Source: VRUE01 sp963819755 (lineage in GTDB: Bacteria; Actinomycetota; Thermoleophilia; Solirubrobacterales; 70-9). Taken from it: a stretch of 64,000 nucleotides of DNA. The position numbers were made by a program, and so were the translations under genes. The notes below the pieces were generated by a model. It saw nothing but the letters and a program-made list of their open reading frames with translations, was not told where the DNA came from and made no database searches. Below are positions 17,428 to 26,709 of this stretch, piece after piece; position 1 is the first letter of the stretch; the number at the start of each line of letters is the position of its first letter. The stretch lies in assembly GCA_963819755.1 (NCBI GenBank), contig CAWFXB010000001.1, positions 806,001 through 870,000 of the forward strand, in the 5' to 3' direction.

Positions 17428-17723
17428 ATTGCAAAGTGCCCACCGAACTGGGAGCCGCAGCTAGAAATATCGCAAATTTGCGGGAGTTTTACCTTCCGCT
17501 TTCGAGGCAATCACCCTAGCCCATGGGCGAGGATATATCGCGAGTCGATTTCACACGGGGAGATCGAAAGGCCACCCGAAATCACTCAGCGGGAGCGCCC
17601 ATCGCATCGAGGTCGCGAGACCACCCGGCAACGATGCGGGCGCAGGACTTGTCCCGCGGGTCCAGGGTGAGGCTGCTCCGACCGAGGATAAACGCTCCGG
17701 TTCCTGCCACCGGGACCGAATCA

Positions 17724-18674
17724 ATGCAGATCGATCAAGCCCGCACTCGGTACATCCGATGGCTGCTCGCGACCCGAGACCTGTCGCCGCACACGATTCG
17801 CGCCTACGGCGGCGACCTCGCCAGCTTCGAGCGATACGTAGGTGCCGACTTCGAGGTCGAGGAGATCGATCAAGACGGCGTGATCTCCTTCATCGAGAAG
17901 CAGAGGGCCGCGGCCCTCTCCCCCGCTTCACTGAAAAGGCGAGCGGCGGCACTGCGTGGCTTCTGCCGTTGGTTGCTCTCGCAGGGCCTCCTCGCAGTAG
18001 ACCCTTGGAGCGGCGCGAGCCTTGCCCTGGGCCGATCCCACAGGCTGCCCCGAATCCTGGCGACTCACGAACTCGACCTGCTGATTGAGTTCCTCGCTCG
18101 CGCGGCTCGTGTCGACACCGGCGGACCACCCGATAGCCGGTCAGTCGAAGAGAGGCCCCATGAGTCGACAACCCTTCTCGCGGTCGCGCTGATGGTCGCC
18201 ACCGGGGTGCGGGTCAACGAGAGTGTGAGCATCAGGTGCCAAGACATCAACCTGCCCGGCAGGACGTTACGGCTGTTGGGAAAGGGGCGCCGCGAACGGC
18301 AGGTCTTCCTTCCGAATGACTGGATAGCCGGCCTCACGAGCGCCTACATCGAAGCGCGCTCGTCGCTCGGCGTCGAGCATTCCCGCCTCCTCTTCAACCT
18401 TCGCTACGAACCGCTCACCCCACCCGCAATGAGATCACGGCTCGCAAAAGCAGCCCGCTCCGCAGGCCTCGCCACCCACGTGACACCCCACATGCTGCGC
18501 CATACCGCCGCAACGCAGCTGATCGAGGCCGGCGTCGACATCCGTTACATCCAACGGCTCCTCGGTCACGCGAGCCTCAGCACCACAGAGATCTACACCC
18601 ACGTCTCCGACCACGCCCTCCACCGCGTCGTCTCGAACGCCGATGTCCTCGGGAGGTTCGTGCAAGCACGATAA
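17724..18674 (+). CDS. Tyrosine recombinase (XerC/D-like)
   Basis: The 316-residue protein has an N-terminal SAM-like core-binding domain (about 1-90, with RDLSPHTIRAYGGDL) and a C-terminal catalytic domain. All catalytic positions are present: Arg163 (GVRVNE), Lys187 (GKGRRERQ), His256-x-x-Arg259 (PHMLRH), His282 (LLGHAS) and Tyr291 (EIYTHV). It should cut and rejoin DNA at short sites. The ATG at 17724 was chosen for the typical N-terminus. Its stop codon TAA lies inside a 19 bp site that recurs inverted at 23450. The next gene starts 16 bases after the stop. Confidence 0.92.
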   Translation: MQIDQARTRYIRWLLATRDLSPHTIRAYGGDLASFERYVGADFEVEEIDQDGVISFIEKQRAAALSPASLKRRAAALRGFCRWLLSQGLLAVDPWSGASLALGRSHRLPRILATHELDLLIEFLARAARVDTGGPPDSRSVEERPHESTTLLAVALMVATGVRVNESVSIRCQDINLPGRTLRLLGKGRRERQVFLPNDWIAGLTSAYIEARSSLGVEHSRLLFNLRYEPLTPPAMRSRLAKAARSAGLATHVTPHMLRHTAATQLIEAGVDIRYIQRLLGHASLSTTEIYTHVSDHALHRVVSNADVLGRFVQAR

Positions 18675-18688
18675 CTAGGGATTATCGC
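18670..18688 (+). other. 19 bp recombination-type site, copy A
   Basis: The sequence GATAACTAGGGATTATCGC has GATAA/TTATC inverted arms around a 7-base spacer CTAGGGA, the geometry of a tyrosine-recombinase core site. It includes the TAA stop of the recombinase. AGGGA in it is 9 bases before the GTG of the next gene. An exact inverted copy is at 23450-23468. Confidence 0.7.
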
Positions 18689-18690
18689 CC

Positions 18691-19908
18691 GTGGTAGACG
18701 GTCTAGCCGTACAGCTGCGGGCCTCGCTTGTCCGTCAGGAAGAGCTGCTCAGGTCATCGCTGGTCCTCAACCCCGTCGAGAACTTTCCTTTCCCAGAGGA
18801 CCTCGCGGTCGTCTCTGGGCCGCTGCACGGTCTCTACAACAGCGATAAGGACCGTGGTCGCGATCAGCGCATGGAAGCTCCGATCCAGTTCGCGGGACGG
18901 CAATCCCTGGAGCAAGACGTGCGCACGATCTACTGGACGTGGGCGAAAGCACTTGATGCCGCCGATGTCACCCTCCGAGTCCTCTCCGGACTGCATGCCC
19001 ACATCGTTCTCTTCATGGCGATGTCGCAGCCGGGACAGACGGTCCTCCTGCTGCCAATCGAGGCAGGGGGCCACCTCGCCGGCAAGGCCATCCTCGAGCG
19101 CCTTGGCCTGAACGTAATCGAGATGGCGGTGAACGATGCCGGGATGTGCGTGGACATGGCCACCACGCTCGATCGCTGCGAAGACAAGGCCCCCGACTTC
19201 GTCTTCGTCGATCGCAGCGAGGGGCTGGTCTTCGAGGACTTCAGCCCACTCGTCGGCGTCGCCGACAGCCTCGCCATCTTCGACGCATCGCAGTTCCTGA
19301 CGAACATCATCTCCGGTGACCATCCGAATCCCTTTCAGTCGGGATTCGACCTGATGGTCGCCAGTGTGCACAAGAACTTCCCCGGACCCCAGAAGGCCCT
19401 CATCGCTGCCCGAAACCACGACCAAGTTTGGCAGGAAATCCTCGGCCACATCTCAACCTATGTGTCGAACATGCACTCCGCCAGCATCTATACCGCTGGC
19501 CTAGCGCTGAGCCGAACGGACTGGCTTGCCGACTACTCGAAGCGCATGCTCGACATCGCGGTTCGTCTAGAGGCAGAGTTGTTTGAGCAGGGCGTGCCGG
19601 TGGTTAGACGCCGTGAGGATCTCCTCCCGACCCACCATGTTTGGATCCGCGAGAACGATCGCAACCGGGCTTTCACGACCTACGAAAACCTTGAGCAATG
19701 CCTGATCATGACCAACTTCAGGCGACTGCCGTACTCACTTGGCCACGGCATCCGCCTCGGAGTGAGTGCGGCGGCACGGCTGGGCATGGTCGAGGACGAC
19801 GTACCCGAGCTTGCCGAGCTGATCGCGCAGATCCGTCGCCTAGGGCCAACGAAGGTGCTGATGCAAAAAGCGCGATCGTTCAATGAGGCGATTTGGTCTC
19901 GACAGTGA
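18691..19908 (+). CDS. SHMT-like PLP-dependent enzyme
   Basis: The 405-residue fold-type I enzyme resembles glycine/serine hydroxymethyltransferase. Visible parts are LNPVENFPF near the N-terminus, SGLHAHIVLFMAM, EAGGHLAGKAI with His128, FDAS with Asp198 (pyridine nitrogen contact) and SVHKNFPGPQ with the PLP lysine Lys228. It is divergent from housekeeping GlyA and lacks clear folate-site motifs, so it may act on a different hydroxy-amino acid (aldolase or transaldolase type). It starts with GTG 9 bases after AGGGA in the recombination site, and its stop overlaps the dehydrogenase start (GTGA). Confidence 0.75.
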   Translation: MVDGLAVQLRASLVRQEELLRSSLVLNPVENFPFPEDLAVVSGPLHGLYNSDKDRGRDQRMEAPIQFAGRQSLEQDVRTIYWTWAKALDAADVTLRVLSGLHAHIVLFMAMSQPGQTVLLLPIEAGGHLAGKAILERLGLNVIEMAVNDAGMCVDMATTLDRCEDKAPDFVFVDRSEGLVFEDFSPLVGVADSLAIFDASQFLTNIISGDHPNPFQSGFDLMVASVHKNFPGPQKALIAARNHDQVWQEILGHISTYVSNMHSASIYTAGLALSRTDWLADYSKRMLDIAVRLEAELFEQGVPVVRRREDLLPTHHVWIRENDRNRAFTTYENLEQCLIMTNFRRLPYSLGHGIRLGVSAAARLGMVEDDVPELAELIAQIRRLGPTKVLMQKARSFNEAIWSRQ

Positions 19909-20963
19909 GTTCCGGGTCATCCAGCGATGCGTCATCGGAGTACGTCCTCGCCGGACCGCGGTCCCTGCAATGGCAGACTCGAAAACTTCCCGACCTGGCC
20001 CGGGGATGGGTGCGGGTTAGGTATTTGTATTGCGGCCTGTGTGGCTCTGATCTTTCGACCTTCGAGGGGCGGCGGGAGGTCGCCTACCCCGTTTCGCTCG
20101 GGCATGAGTTCATCGCCGAAGTCACCGAGGTTGGCGCCGATGTCGAAACATTGGCGCCGGGCGACATCGTCACCAGCGATCTGAACTACCGGTGTGGCAG
20201 CTGCGATCAGTGTCGCGCCCATCGCTCACACCTATGCCACCGGGGACAGGAAGCGATCTTCAGCAACCGGGCGTTCGCGGAGCGCGGCGATCTCCACGCC
20301 AGCTACCTCGTCCGGCTCGAAGGGGAAGTGCGTAGGCACCTTGCTTTGACCGAGCCGTTGTCGTGTGTGATTCACGCCAAGGAATGGGCGGCACTGCGGA
20401 AGACAGACCGCGTGCTCGTGATCGGCGCGGGAGGGCTTGGCACCTGCATGGCGTTCGCGCTCTGCCATCAGACGCCCGCCATCGCCTTCGAGATCACCGA
20501 CGAGATGGCACCGCGGCTGGCTCTGATCGACGCGGCCATCACTCCGATCGGACGGGCGGTCACCCGGCCCCAGGGCGAGTACGACGTCGTCTTCGACCTC
20601 TCGGGTAGCGAGTCGGGCCTGCGCTTCGCCTGCACTCACACCAGACCGGGCGGAAGGCTGTGTTCGATGAGCCACCTTGATGGCTACTCGACCGCAGATT
20701 TTCTCCTCGGCTCCCTCACCCGGCGGGACGTGACCTTCACGGTGAGCTATCGCAACGGCGAGCGGGGGACTCTGCAGGTCGCGATCGACCTGCTCGAACG
20801 GGGATGGTCTCCCGCCTGGGATCGGCTCGTTGAGGTTGTGCCTCTGGATCAGCTGCAGGACGCCTTCGAGAGCCGGCGGCGCGCACCTTGGTGCAAGACC
20901 TTGATCGAGTGCTCCTCCAAGCCCCTATTGGGGCATCAGATACTCCGCGAGCCGAGCTTCTAG
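19905..20963 (+). CDS. Zinc-dependent medium-chain dehydrogenase
   Basis: The 352-residue MDR-family oxidoreductase has catalytic zinc ligands in CGLCGSD and GHEF, and a structural-zinc cluster CGSCDQC...HLC. The Rossmann motif is VLVIGAGGLGTCMAFAL. It should oxidise or reduce an alcohol with NAD(P). The GTG at 19905 overlaps the SHMT-like stop by 4 bases, so the two are coupled. The likely shared substrate is a beta-hydroxy amino acid or a related alcohol, which is inference. The 3' end overlaps the convergent ATPase gene by 39 bases. A frame starting at 19893 (TTG) is also open. Confidence 0.82.
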   Translation: MSSGSSSDASSEYVLAGPRSLQWQTRKLPDLARGWVRVRYLYCGLCGSDLSTFEGRREVAYPVSLGHEFIAEVTEVGADVETLAPGDIVTSDLNYRCGSCDQCRAHRSHLCHRGQEAIFSNRAFAERGDLHASYLVRLEGEVRRHLALTEPLSCVIHAKEWAALRKTDRVLVIGAGGLGTCMAFALCHQTPAIAFEITDEMAPRLALIDAAITPIGRAVTRPQGEYDVVFDLSGSESGLRFACTHTRPGGRLCSMSHLDGYSTADFLLGSLTRRDVTFTVSYRNGERGTLQVAIDLLERGWSPAWDRLVEVVPLDQLQDAFESRRRAPWCKTLIECSSKPLLGHQILREPSF

Positions 20964-23447
20964 CCGATCCGCTTCAAACCATTCGACTTCGGCAGTCAAT
21001 GCGGCGAAGCCCTTGTCGTCTCCCAGGAGCAACCGAGGTGCCGCCTGGAGGTGCGAGTAGGTATCCAGCCCCTTCACCGCTTTGGTCAACTCTTCGTTGG
21101 CAGTATTTGCGCCGTCCAGATTGTCCGCGAGCCACTCGATCACAACTTTGGCCTGCAGGGAGAAGGCGACACAGGCCGGATAGCCAACCTCCTCCGCTCG
21201 ATGGGCAGCCTTCTCAATGACCTCACGCGCCGGACCGAACTCCCCTAGCTTTGCCAATGCGATGCTCCTTGCGACACCGCACTTGGCGAGCTCGATCTGA
21301 TTTCCGAGGCGGAGGTTGATCTCGTCCGCCGCATCGGCTGACCCCAGCGCCAGTCGAGGGTCATACCAGCAGTACGCCTCGGCGAGGGCCGTCTGCAGCT
21401 TTCCCAGCAAGCCTGGAGCCGCGGCCGTTGCCCTCATCCCCGTCAGGTAGAGCTCCGCTGCCTGCTCGAGCATGAAGGAGAAGCGGTGCGCGTGACCGTG
21501 AAGGCGAACCATTTCTCCCCAGTCGGTCATAGCGCTTGCGCCGACCGCACCGTAGGTGTCGCTGAGCACCTTCGAACCGTCGATGAATTTACCGTCCATA
21601 ATCAACATGTCGGCGTGATACATGCGGGAGCGTCTTTGGGTCCGATCGGCCGGATCGAACGGCGTTGCCCCGCGGACCAACTCCCCGAACTTCTGCCTTG
21701 CGCCGGCGTAGTCACCGGCAATCTCCCGCAGGTAAGCGAGCTCCAACTCGGCCGATCGCTCGTGCCGGCCGAGGACGGCAGTTCGTGGCTGCAGGACTTC
21801 GAAACGCTTGATCGCCGGCTCGATCCCGTCGATGCGTCGCGTGGTGAGAGCGGTGAAGAACTCAGAGATCACCGCGATCGGGTGCTCGCCCTCGGCCGTT
21901 CCGCCTTCCGAGACGATCGATGCCAACTGATTCCAGTAGCCGGCGTCGTAAAGTAGGTAACTGGCGTCGATCAGCGCCTCAACCGACCGCGATTGCATCG
22001 CCTCGGTCGAATGCCAGCCAGCCATCACTCCACGAAAGATCAGCAGAGTCGCGTCCAGGTTCTTACTGGTGCCGTCCCCACAGCGGACCAACAAGGAGTC
22101 CGTTGCCGCCTCGAGGCAGGCTTCCCTGCTCCCTGCATCGGGAGAGGAATCTCGCACGAAGGCAGAGAGCAGATCGTGCGTCTTGTGCAGATCATGCGTC
22201 TCCAGAGAGTCGTGAGCTTCTCGCAGCTCTGGTGACACCTCCTCAACGAAGAACCACTTGACGAACTCGTGGAATTTGAGCACGTTGAATCTCATGTTCA
22301 GGGCCTTGACGAGCTCGATGTACAGGGCCCGATCGAAGATCTGCACCGTCGCGAGGGCGAAAGCCAGTTCCCTCTCTTCTACCTCGAGGTGCTCGAGGAG
22401 ATAATCCACGGAGTCCTCTGGTGAAGACGGCAGATCGTCCGCCACGAGCTGTGGCTTGTCTCGCACCCGAGTGAACGCGGCAATAACCGTGTCGACGAAG
22501 AACGGAATTCGACCAGATGCCTCGATCAACCGGTCCTCTAATTCGGGAGCAAGTCCGCCCAGTCGTGTTCGGATCATTTCCCGAGCCTCTTTGTCTGGGA
22601 GTTCTTCGACGTACACCGTCTCCACGTCCTTGCCCCAACGGACCTCGTCCCAGTCGAGTGGCTCGCGGGTCGAAACGATGTGAACTCCACGGTCGAGCGT
22701 CTGAATGAACTTCTGCATCCACGGCGCCTTCTCGGCGAGCGTCGGCGCCCCTTGCCTGTCGTAGCCGTCGTAGAAGGCAACGAGCTTGGGAGTTGAAGCG
22801 GTCCCCCGCTCGATGTCTAGGCCGAGGTAGTGGGGAAGTTCTTCACGCAGCATCCGTGGCTGCTCGCGAAGCTCATCGATGCGCTCGAACTCCTCTCGCT
22901 TGTAGCGGCTCAGTTTCGTTCCAGAGCGCTTGAGGAAGCGAAATACCTGAAGTCCAAAGGCGAGAGGGAGGAGTGGTGCGATCCCGGCGGCACTGCCACC
23001 GAGTTCCAATGACTTGACCACAAGGGAATTCGAAAGGCGATCCGATCGCTCCAAATTGAATCCCTGGCCGCTCGAGCGCCAGTAGGACAGGAGGGCGGTG
23101 TCGAACAGGAGGCATTCGATACCGATCTTGTCGCGGATTGCGAGGAGTGGGCCCGTCTCCGTGGTCGATGCGACTTCTTCAAGCGAGACAAAGACCTGGC
23201 GGTGAATGCCGTTCCAGTCGAAGGCGGTCTTTTCCCGTACCCGCTTGAGGAGCTCGGTCTTCCCCGCGCCACCGAAGCCGACCACCTCCAGGATTTTTAG
23301 ATGGCCCGGGTCTCGATCGAGAGCTTCCAGATGGCTCGCAATTTGCCCAAGCTGATGCTCTCGATTCAAGAACTGCTGCTCGGGGCCCCCGAGGGCAGTG
23401 GCGGATCGGCTGCGTGACACTCGGAGTCCTCGGCGGGCCCGTGGCAA
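20925..23447 (-). CDS. STAND-type P-loop ATPase with helical repeats
   Basis: The 840-residue protein has a short N-terminus, then a P-loop GFGGAGKTEL (about 57-66), a Walker B-like strand KLVAFYDGYD (221-230) and the STAND sensor VHIVSTREPLDW (255-266). A winged-helix-like region follows, then about 400 residues of TPR-like helical repeats (for example AYLREIAGDYAGARQKFGELV). No N-terminal effector domain (TIR, nuclease, protease) is present. The TTG start lies 9 bases after AGGGA in the inverted recombination site, the same spacing as for the gene at the other end. Role unknown; a sensor or regulator is plausible. Confidence 0.8.
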   Translation of the reverse strand: MPRARRGLRVSRSRSATALGGPEQQFLNREHQLGQIASHLEALDRDPGHLKILEVVGFGGAGKTELLKRVREKTAFDWNGIHRQVFVSLEEVASTTETGPLLAIRDKIGIECLLFDTALLSYWRSSGQGFNLERSDRLSNSLVVKSLELGGSAAGIAPLLPLAFGLQVFRFLKRSGTKLSRYKREEFERIDELREQPRMLREELPHYLGLDIERGTASTPKLVAFYDGYDRQGAPTLAEKAPWMQKFIQTLDRGVHIVSTREPLDWDEVRWGKDVETVYVEELPDKEAREMIRTRLGGLAPELEDRLIEASGRIPFFVDTVIAAFTRVRDKPQLVADDLPSSPEDSVDYLLEHLEVEERELAFALATVQIFDRALYIELVKALNMRFNVLKFHEFVKWFFVEEVSPELREAHDSLETHDLHKTHDLLSAFVRDSSPDAGSREACLEAATDSLLVRCGDGTSKNLDATLLIFRGVMAGWHSTEAMQSRSVEALIDASYLLYDAGYWNQLASIVSEGGTAEGEHPIAVISEFFTALTTRRIDGIEPAIKRFEVLQPRTAVLGRHERSAELELAYLREIAGDYAGARQKFGELVRGATPFDPADRTQRRSRMYHADMLIMDGKFIDGSKVLSDTYGAVGASAMTDWGEMVRLHGHAHRFSFMLEQAAELYLTGMRATAAAPGLLGKLQTALAEAYCWYDPRLALGSADAADEINLRLGNQIELAKCGVARSIALAKLGEFGPAREVIEKAAHRAEEVGYPACVAFSLQAKVVIEWLADNLDGANTANEELTKAVKGLDTYSHLQAAPRLLLGDDKGFAALTAEVEWFEADRLEARLAEYLMPQ

Positions 23448-23449
23448 GC

Positions 23450-23468
23450 GCGATAATCCCTAGTTATC
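23450..23468 (-). other. 19 bp recombination-type site, copy B (inverted)
   Basis: It is the exact reverse complement of 18670-18688 and lies 2 bases before the TTG start of the STAND ATPase gene. The flanking bases differ from copy A outside the 19 bp core. Confidence 0.7.
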
Positions 23469-23558
23469 CCAACAGGAAGCCATGAGGCGAAGGATCCTAG
23501 AGAATTCTTAGCTCGGTACGCATGGAGACTTCCCAAGGGCAGTCACTACGCGGGAGGG

Positions 23559-25313
23559 TCAGCCGCCCTTGAAGATGAGCACCAGAGTGCCAGCGGCAAT
23601 AACTGCGCTGAGTATCGCGGTCGCCCAGGTGAGCAGTTGCAGGCGCCGCTCTGATCGACCCTCAAAGCGAGTGCTCGTCTCCCGGTAGAGTGCCTCTAGC
23701 TTGTCGCTGAGGGCTTTGAATTCGGCGGTGATGCCGAGGTGCTCGCGGAGCAGGCGGTAACGCCTCCGGTAGGTCTCGGTCATGATTTCGAGGTCGTAGG
23801 TCTCGTGCAGCTCGACCATCGCTTCGCGCTCGATGTCGGCGATCGAGGCTGGCTTGAAGCGATCGGAACGGGAGATGTCGCGGAAAACGCTGCGGATCAT
23901 TCCAGTTGCCGTTGCGGCGCCGATGACCATGTACGCCGTCCAGCCCGCCTCAAGGAGCACAGAGCTTTCGACCCCATTCTGGGCGCAACGATCCCCGACC
24001 ATGACGACGCAGCGGCTGGCGGGAAGAACGGCGAGCGCGTAGCGGTCGGTGTCGAAGAAGTCGCGGTCGAGACGGTAGCCGTCTTGACCCGTACCCGGTA
24101 TCCGTGCCGGCATCCGGTAGGGCCGGGAAATGGCTTTGGAAACGTCAACTAGCAGTCCCGAGAGGTCTGGTTCGCCGCGGGTGTTCGACTTTTTGGAAGC
24201 AGCACCTGCCGACGCGCAGTTGTCGTCGACGGCGACCACGGAGGAGACACGGGAAGCCGAAAGAGCGGTGAGCACGCGGTCGCCAACCTCCTTCCTGGTC
24301 TGTTTGGGGGGTAGGTCGGGCGTACCGCTGGTCATTCGCAGCGTGACGGCGAAAAGCGTCGCCTCGGTGAACGTCCTCAGGGTCAGCTCTAGGCAGTCGG
24401 AGTCATTTTCACTGGCTCTCGCGGTCCAGGTCTCATTCGTGGGTCGGATGCCGAGCGAGCCCATCGCGGGCCGGGCCGCAGTCGCCAGGTAGTTGCAGAG
24501 GGGCCCCGAGACGGTGAATGCTGGCCTCTGTTTGGAGTTGAACGCGGTGGCGAGCGGCCACTGATTGCGGACCGACTCATGCAGCTCGTCCGTGGACATC
24601 GGCCGCGGAGGCAGATCGGGCGTCCCAGAGGTGTCGCAGGGAACCAGAAAGAGGCTGAAGGAGAAGATCGGGCGGAAGCCACGGGATCCGTAAACGTAAA
24701 AGAGGGACAGGGCAGGTTGGGCAAACCACCCAGCGCCTGGGTAAGCGCTTCCTTCGCCGGGGTTGAGCAGGGCGTGCGGGAGGAGGACGTTCACCGTCTC
24801 GCGGGCCAAGGGCAGGCCGAAGAGGCGGGAGCGGCGGTGGGCGAGGAGCTGACAGAGGAGCCGCGACAGATCGGCGCCTTCAGTTGTTTCAGAGCCAGCA
24901 GGAGCCGGCTCGATGAGGAAATCCTTGTGTGGGGTTTCCACGGATCGGTCGACCCCGCCGATCACGAAGCCCTCCCACGGATCCTCTGGGCTAGCCTGGT
25001 GGGGGCACTTGCACTTACTCCAGGCGAGTGACGATGGGAGCGTGTCCTCTTCCTTGAAGGGGAGCCGACGGGGCTCAATCGTCGTCTGGCGATGGCGGAC
25101 GAGCGCGCTGTGGTCCCATGGTCCTTCACCGCCGACGCCACCATGGCGGTACTTCATTCCTGCTTCGCCGAGCGTGAACCCCGGCGCAGCAAAGATTGTC
25201 CGCAGGAGCCGGTGGGCGTTGGGAACGTCCTCTTGCGCGTAGAGGGGCCGGAGATCGCGTGAGATGCGCACCGCGAAGGAGTGTTGGATGAGCCCGTGCA
25301 GGTTGTTGCACAC
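23559..25313 (-). CDS. Unrecognised protein with a C-terminal membrane anchor
   Basis: This 584-residue protein matches no family I recognise. It is largely soluble. A long helical, probably coiled-coil region (about 485-555, including REAMVELHETYDLEIMTETYRRRYRLLREHLG) leads to one C-terminal transmembrane helix (TWATAILSAVIAAGTLVLIF) and a four-residue tail. The phrase TSGTPDLPP occurs twice, followed each time by a charged helix, suggesting a duplicated module. The GTG at 25313 follows the upstream membrane gene by 21 bases, so they form an operon. The STAND gene lies 111 bases downstream on the same strand. Confidence 0.65.
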   Translation of the reverse strand: MCNNLHGLIQHSFAVRISRDLRPLYAQEDVPNAHRLLRTIFAAPGFTLGEAGMKYRHGGVGGEGPWDHSALVRHRQTTIEPRRLPFKEEDTLPSSLAWSKCKCPHQASPEDPWEGFVIGGVDRSVETPHKDFLIEPAPAGSETTEGADLSRLLCQLLAHRRSRLFGLPLARETVNVLLPHALLNPGEGSAYPGAGWFAQPALSLFYVYGSRGFRPIFSFSLFLVPCDTSGTPDLPPRPMSTDELHESVRNQWPLATAFNSKQRPAFTVSGPLCNYLATAARPAMGSLGIRPTNETWTARASENDSDCLELTLRTFTEATLFAVTLRMTSGTPDLPPKQTRKEVGDRVLTALSASRVSSVVAVDDNCASAGAASKKSNTRGEPDLSGLLVDVSKAISRPYRMPARIPGTGQDGYRLDRDFFDTDRYALAVLPASRCVVMVGDRCAQNGVESSVLLEAGWTAYMVIGAATATGMIRSVFRDISRSDRFKPASIADIEREAMVELHETYDLEIMTETYRRRYRLLREHLGITAEFKALSDKLEALYRETSTRFEGRSERRLQLLTWATAILSAVIAAGTLVLIFKGG

Positions 25314-25334
25314 GATCAGTCAGTCTTCGAACAG

Positions 25335-26495
25335 CTAGAGAAGAGCGCTACGGGGCCGCCGCCGGTACCTTTCGTCCGCTGTGATCTCTTGGCCTTCGAG
25401 CGTTTCGCCGAGCTCGATGAAGGTATTTCTCTGCTCGTCAGAGCCCTGCTTCGCTGCGGCTTCGATCGCCTTGACGATGAGTTTCGCGGCTTCGATCTCC
25501 ACATCGGGTTCGGACGCTTTTGCTTCCGTTCCCCTTTCGAGCAGGTCGGTGAGGGAACGGAAGCTGTAGATGCCGAGGGTGGCGATCCCGACGCCGAAGC
25601 CCACCCAGACGAGCCAACCGGCGCTGCCGAGGTCGAGTTCGGAGGCGGTGTAGGCGACTACCCAGAGCTGGCCCGCGGCAGCGGCCAGAATGAGGATGGC
25701 GCCGAGCAGTACGCCGCCGGCGGTGAAGGCGTCGCCCCGTTTGTCATTGGACTCCTTGTAGCTCTTGGTCGCCAGGGTGACGATAGGGGCCGCATTAACG
25801 AGGACCAGCGCGATCCCCGCGCCTACAGTCGCCAGTGCAGTGAGGGCTTCGGCGTTTTCGCCGAGGAAGGCCTTCGCCGTCGTAGCGCTGAACAGGCCGG
25901 TCAGCAGCGCCCCGGCGGCGGTTGCATTGGTGGCCCAGTTGTCGTTGAATTTCCAGGTCGCGTCGAGCGAGCCGAGGGGCTGATTGAGCTTACGCTTGCC
26001 CCCGCTCTTCGGCTTCCATCCGCAGAAGTAGAAGGGGATACTGAGGATCAGACTGGCGATGAGGGCGACTAGGAACGCCCAGAGCTCGTGCCAGTTCGGC
26101 TTCTTCGCCGGCGCCCCTTCCGGATCGACTTCGAAGACCTGAGAGGCGCCGCCGGCAAGTGCGGCGGTGAGCTTCAACTCCAGGCCTTCGTGAGCGCAAG
26201 CTTCGGCGAGTTCCACCGTCACTGGCGTGATCTGGTTGGGCGGCAGCTGGTTCTTGCTGAGGCTCGGTTCGCATCCAGCCGCTTCTACTTCTAGCGCCGC
26301 CGGACCGTCAGTGAGGTTCGTGAAGCTCAGGTCAACCTTGGATCCGCTGCCGCTTTCCGCCGGTTGCAATTCCGGGGTGAGCGTGTCTATCACGAGCGAA
26401 GCAGGTGCCGCTGATGCCGACTCCGAAGCCAAAAGACTGAAAAGTGCGATCGCCACCACCAGGGAGATCCTGCCTGCGCGCTGCGAAAGAAGCAT
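25335..26495 (-). CDS. Exported-domain multi-pass membrane protein, unknown
   Basis: The 386-residue protein begins with a signal peptide (ISLVVAIALFSLLASESASAAPA). A roughly 110-residue extracytoplasmic beta-type domain with two Cys follows (LEVEAAGCEPSLS, ELAEACAHEGL). Five or six transmembrane helices span about 137-325, and the C-terminus is a charged cytoplasmic tail (EIEAAKLIVKAIEAAAKQG). An outside sensor domain coupled to a membrane bundle is suggested. It is first in an operon with the anchored 584-residue protein. No family was recognised. Confidence 0.7.
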   Translation of the reverse strand: MLLSQRAGRISLVVAIALFSLLASESASAAPASLVIDTLTPELQPAESGSGSKVDLSFTNLTDGPAALEVEAAGCEPSLSKNQLPPNQITPVTVELAEACAHEGLELKLTAALAGGASQVFEVDPEGAPAKKPNWHELWAFLVALIASLILSIPFYFCGWKPKSGGKRKLNQPLGSLDATWKFNDNWATNATAAGALLTGLFSATTAKAFLGENAEALTALATVGAGIALVLVNAAPIVTLATKSYKESNDKRGDAFTAGGVLLGAILILAAAAGQLWVVAYTASELDLGSAGWLVWVGFGVGIATLGIYSFRSLTDLLERGTEAKASEPDVEIEAAKLIVKAIEAAAKQGSDEQRNTFIELGETLEGQEITADERYRRRPRSALL

Positions 26496-26709
26496 TGCGC
26501 AACCCTAACCGACGACACTAGGTGTTTGTCAAGCATTCAGGAGTTCACTAGTGAGGGACGGGGTCGAGCGGGCCTTCCGCGAGGAGGTGATGGCTCCCGT
26601 GAGGCGTCCCATGCACGAAAAGTCAACTGCCAGGAGACTTCCACATCGCCTGGGTCCTCGAACAATGAGATACCAACCCCGCCGATCGCCGTCCTGGCAA
26701 GATGGCGAC

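Noticed and set aside
17392..17463. Complete tRNA gene
   Set aside because: Only the T-arm and acceptor 3' strand fit; no D-arm or matching 5' acceptor strand follows.
18691..20963. Housekeeping serine hydroxymethyltransferase plus threonine dehydrogenase
   Set aside because: The PLP protein is too divergent around the folate site and the pair sits in a recombinase-bounded segment; only a general SHMT-like call is justified.
23490..23522. Stretch with GGATCC, GAATTC and GCTCGGTAC that recalls a cloning polylinker
   Set aside because: Site order and spacing do not match a common vector and the flanks are continuous with genomic-type sequence; treated as chance.
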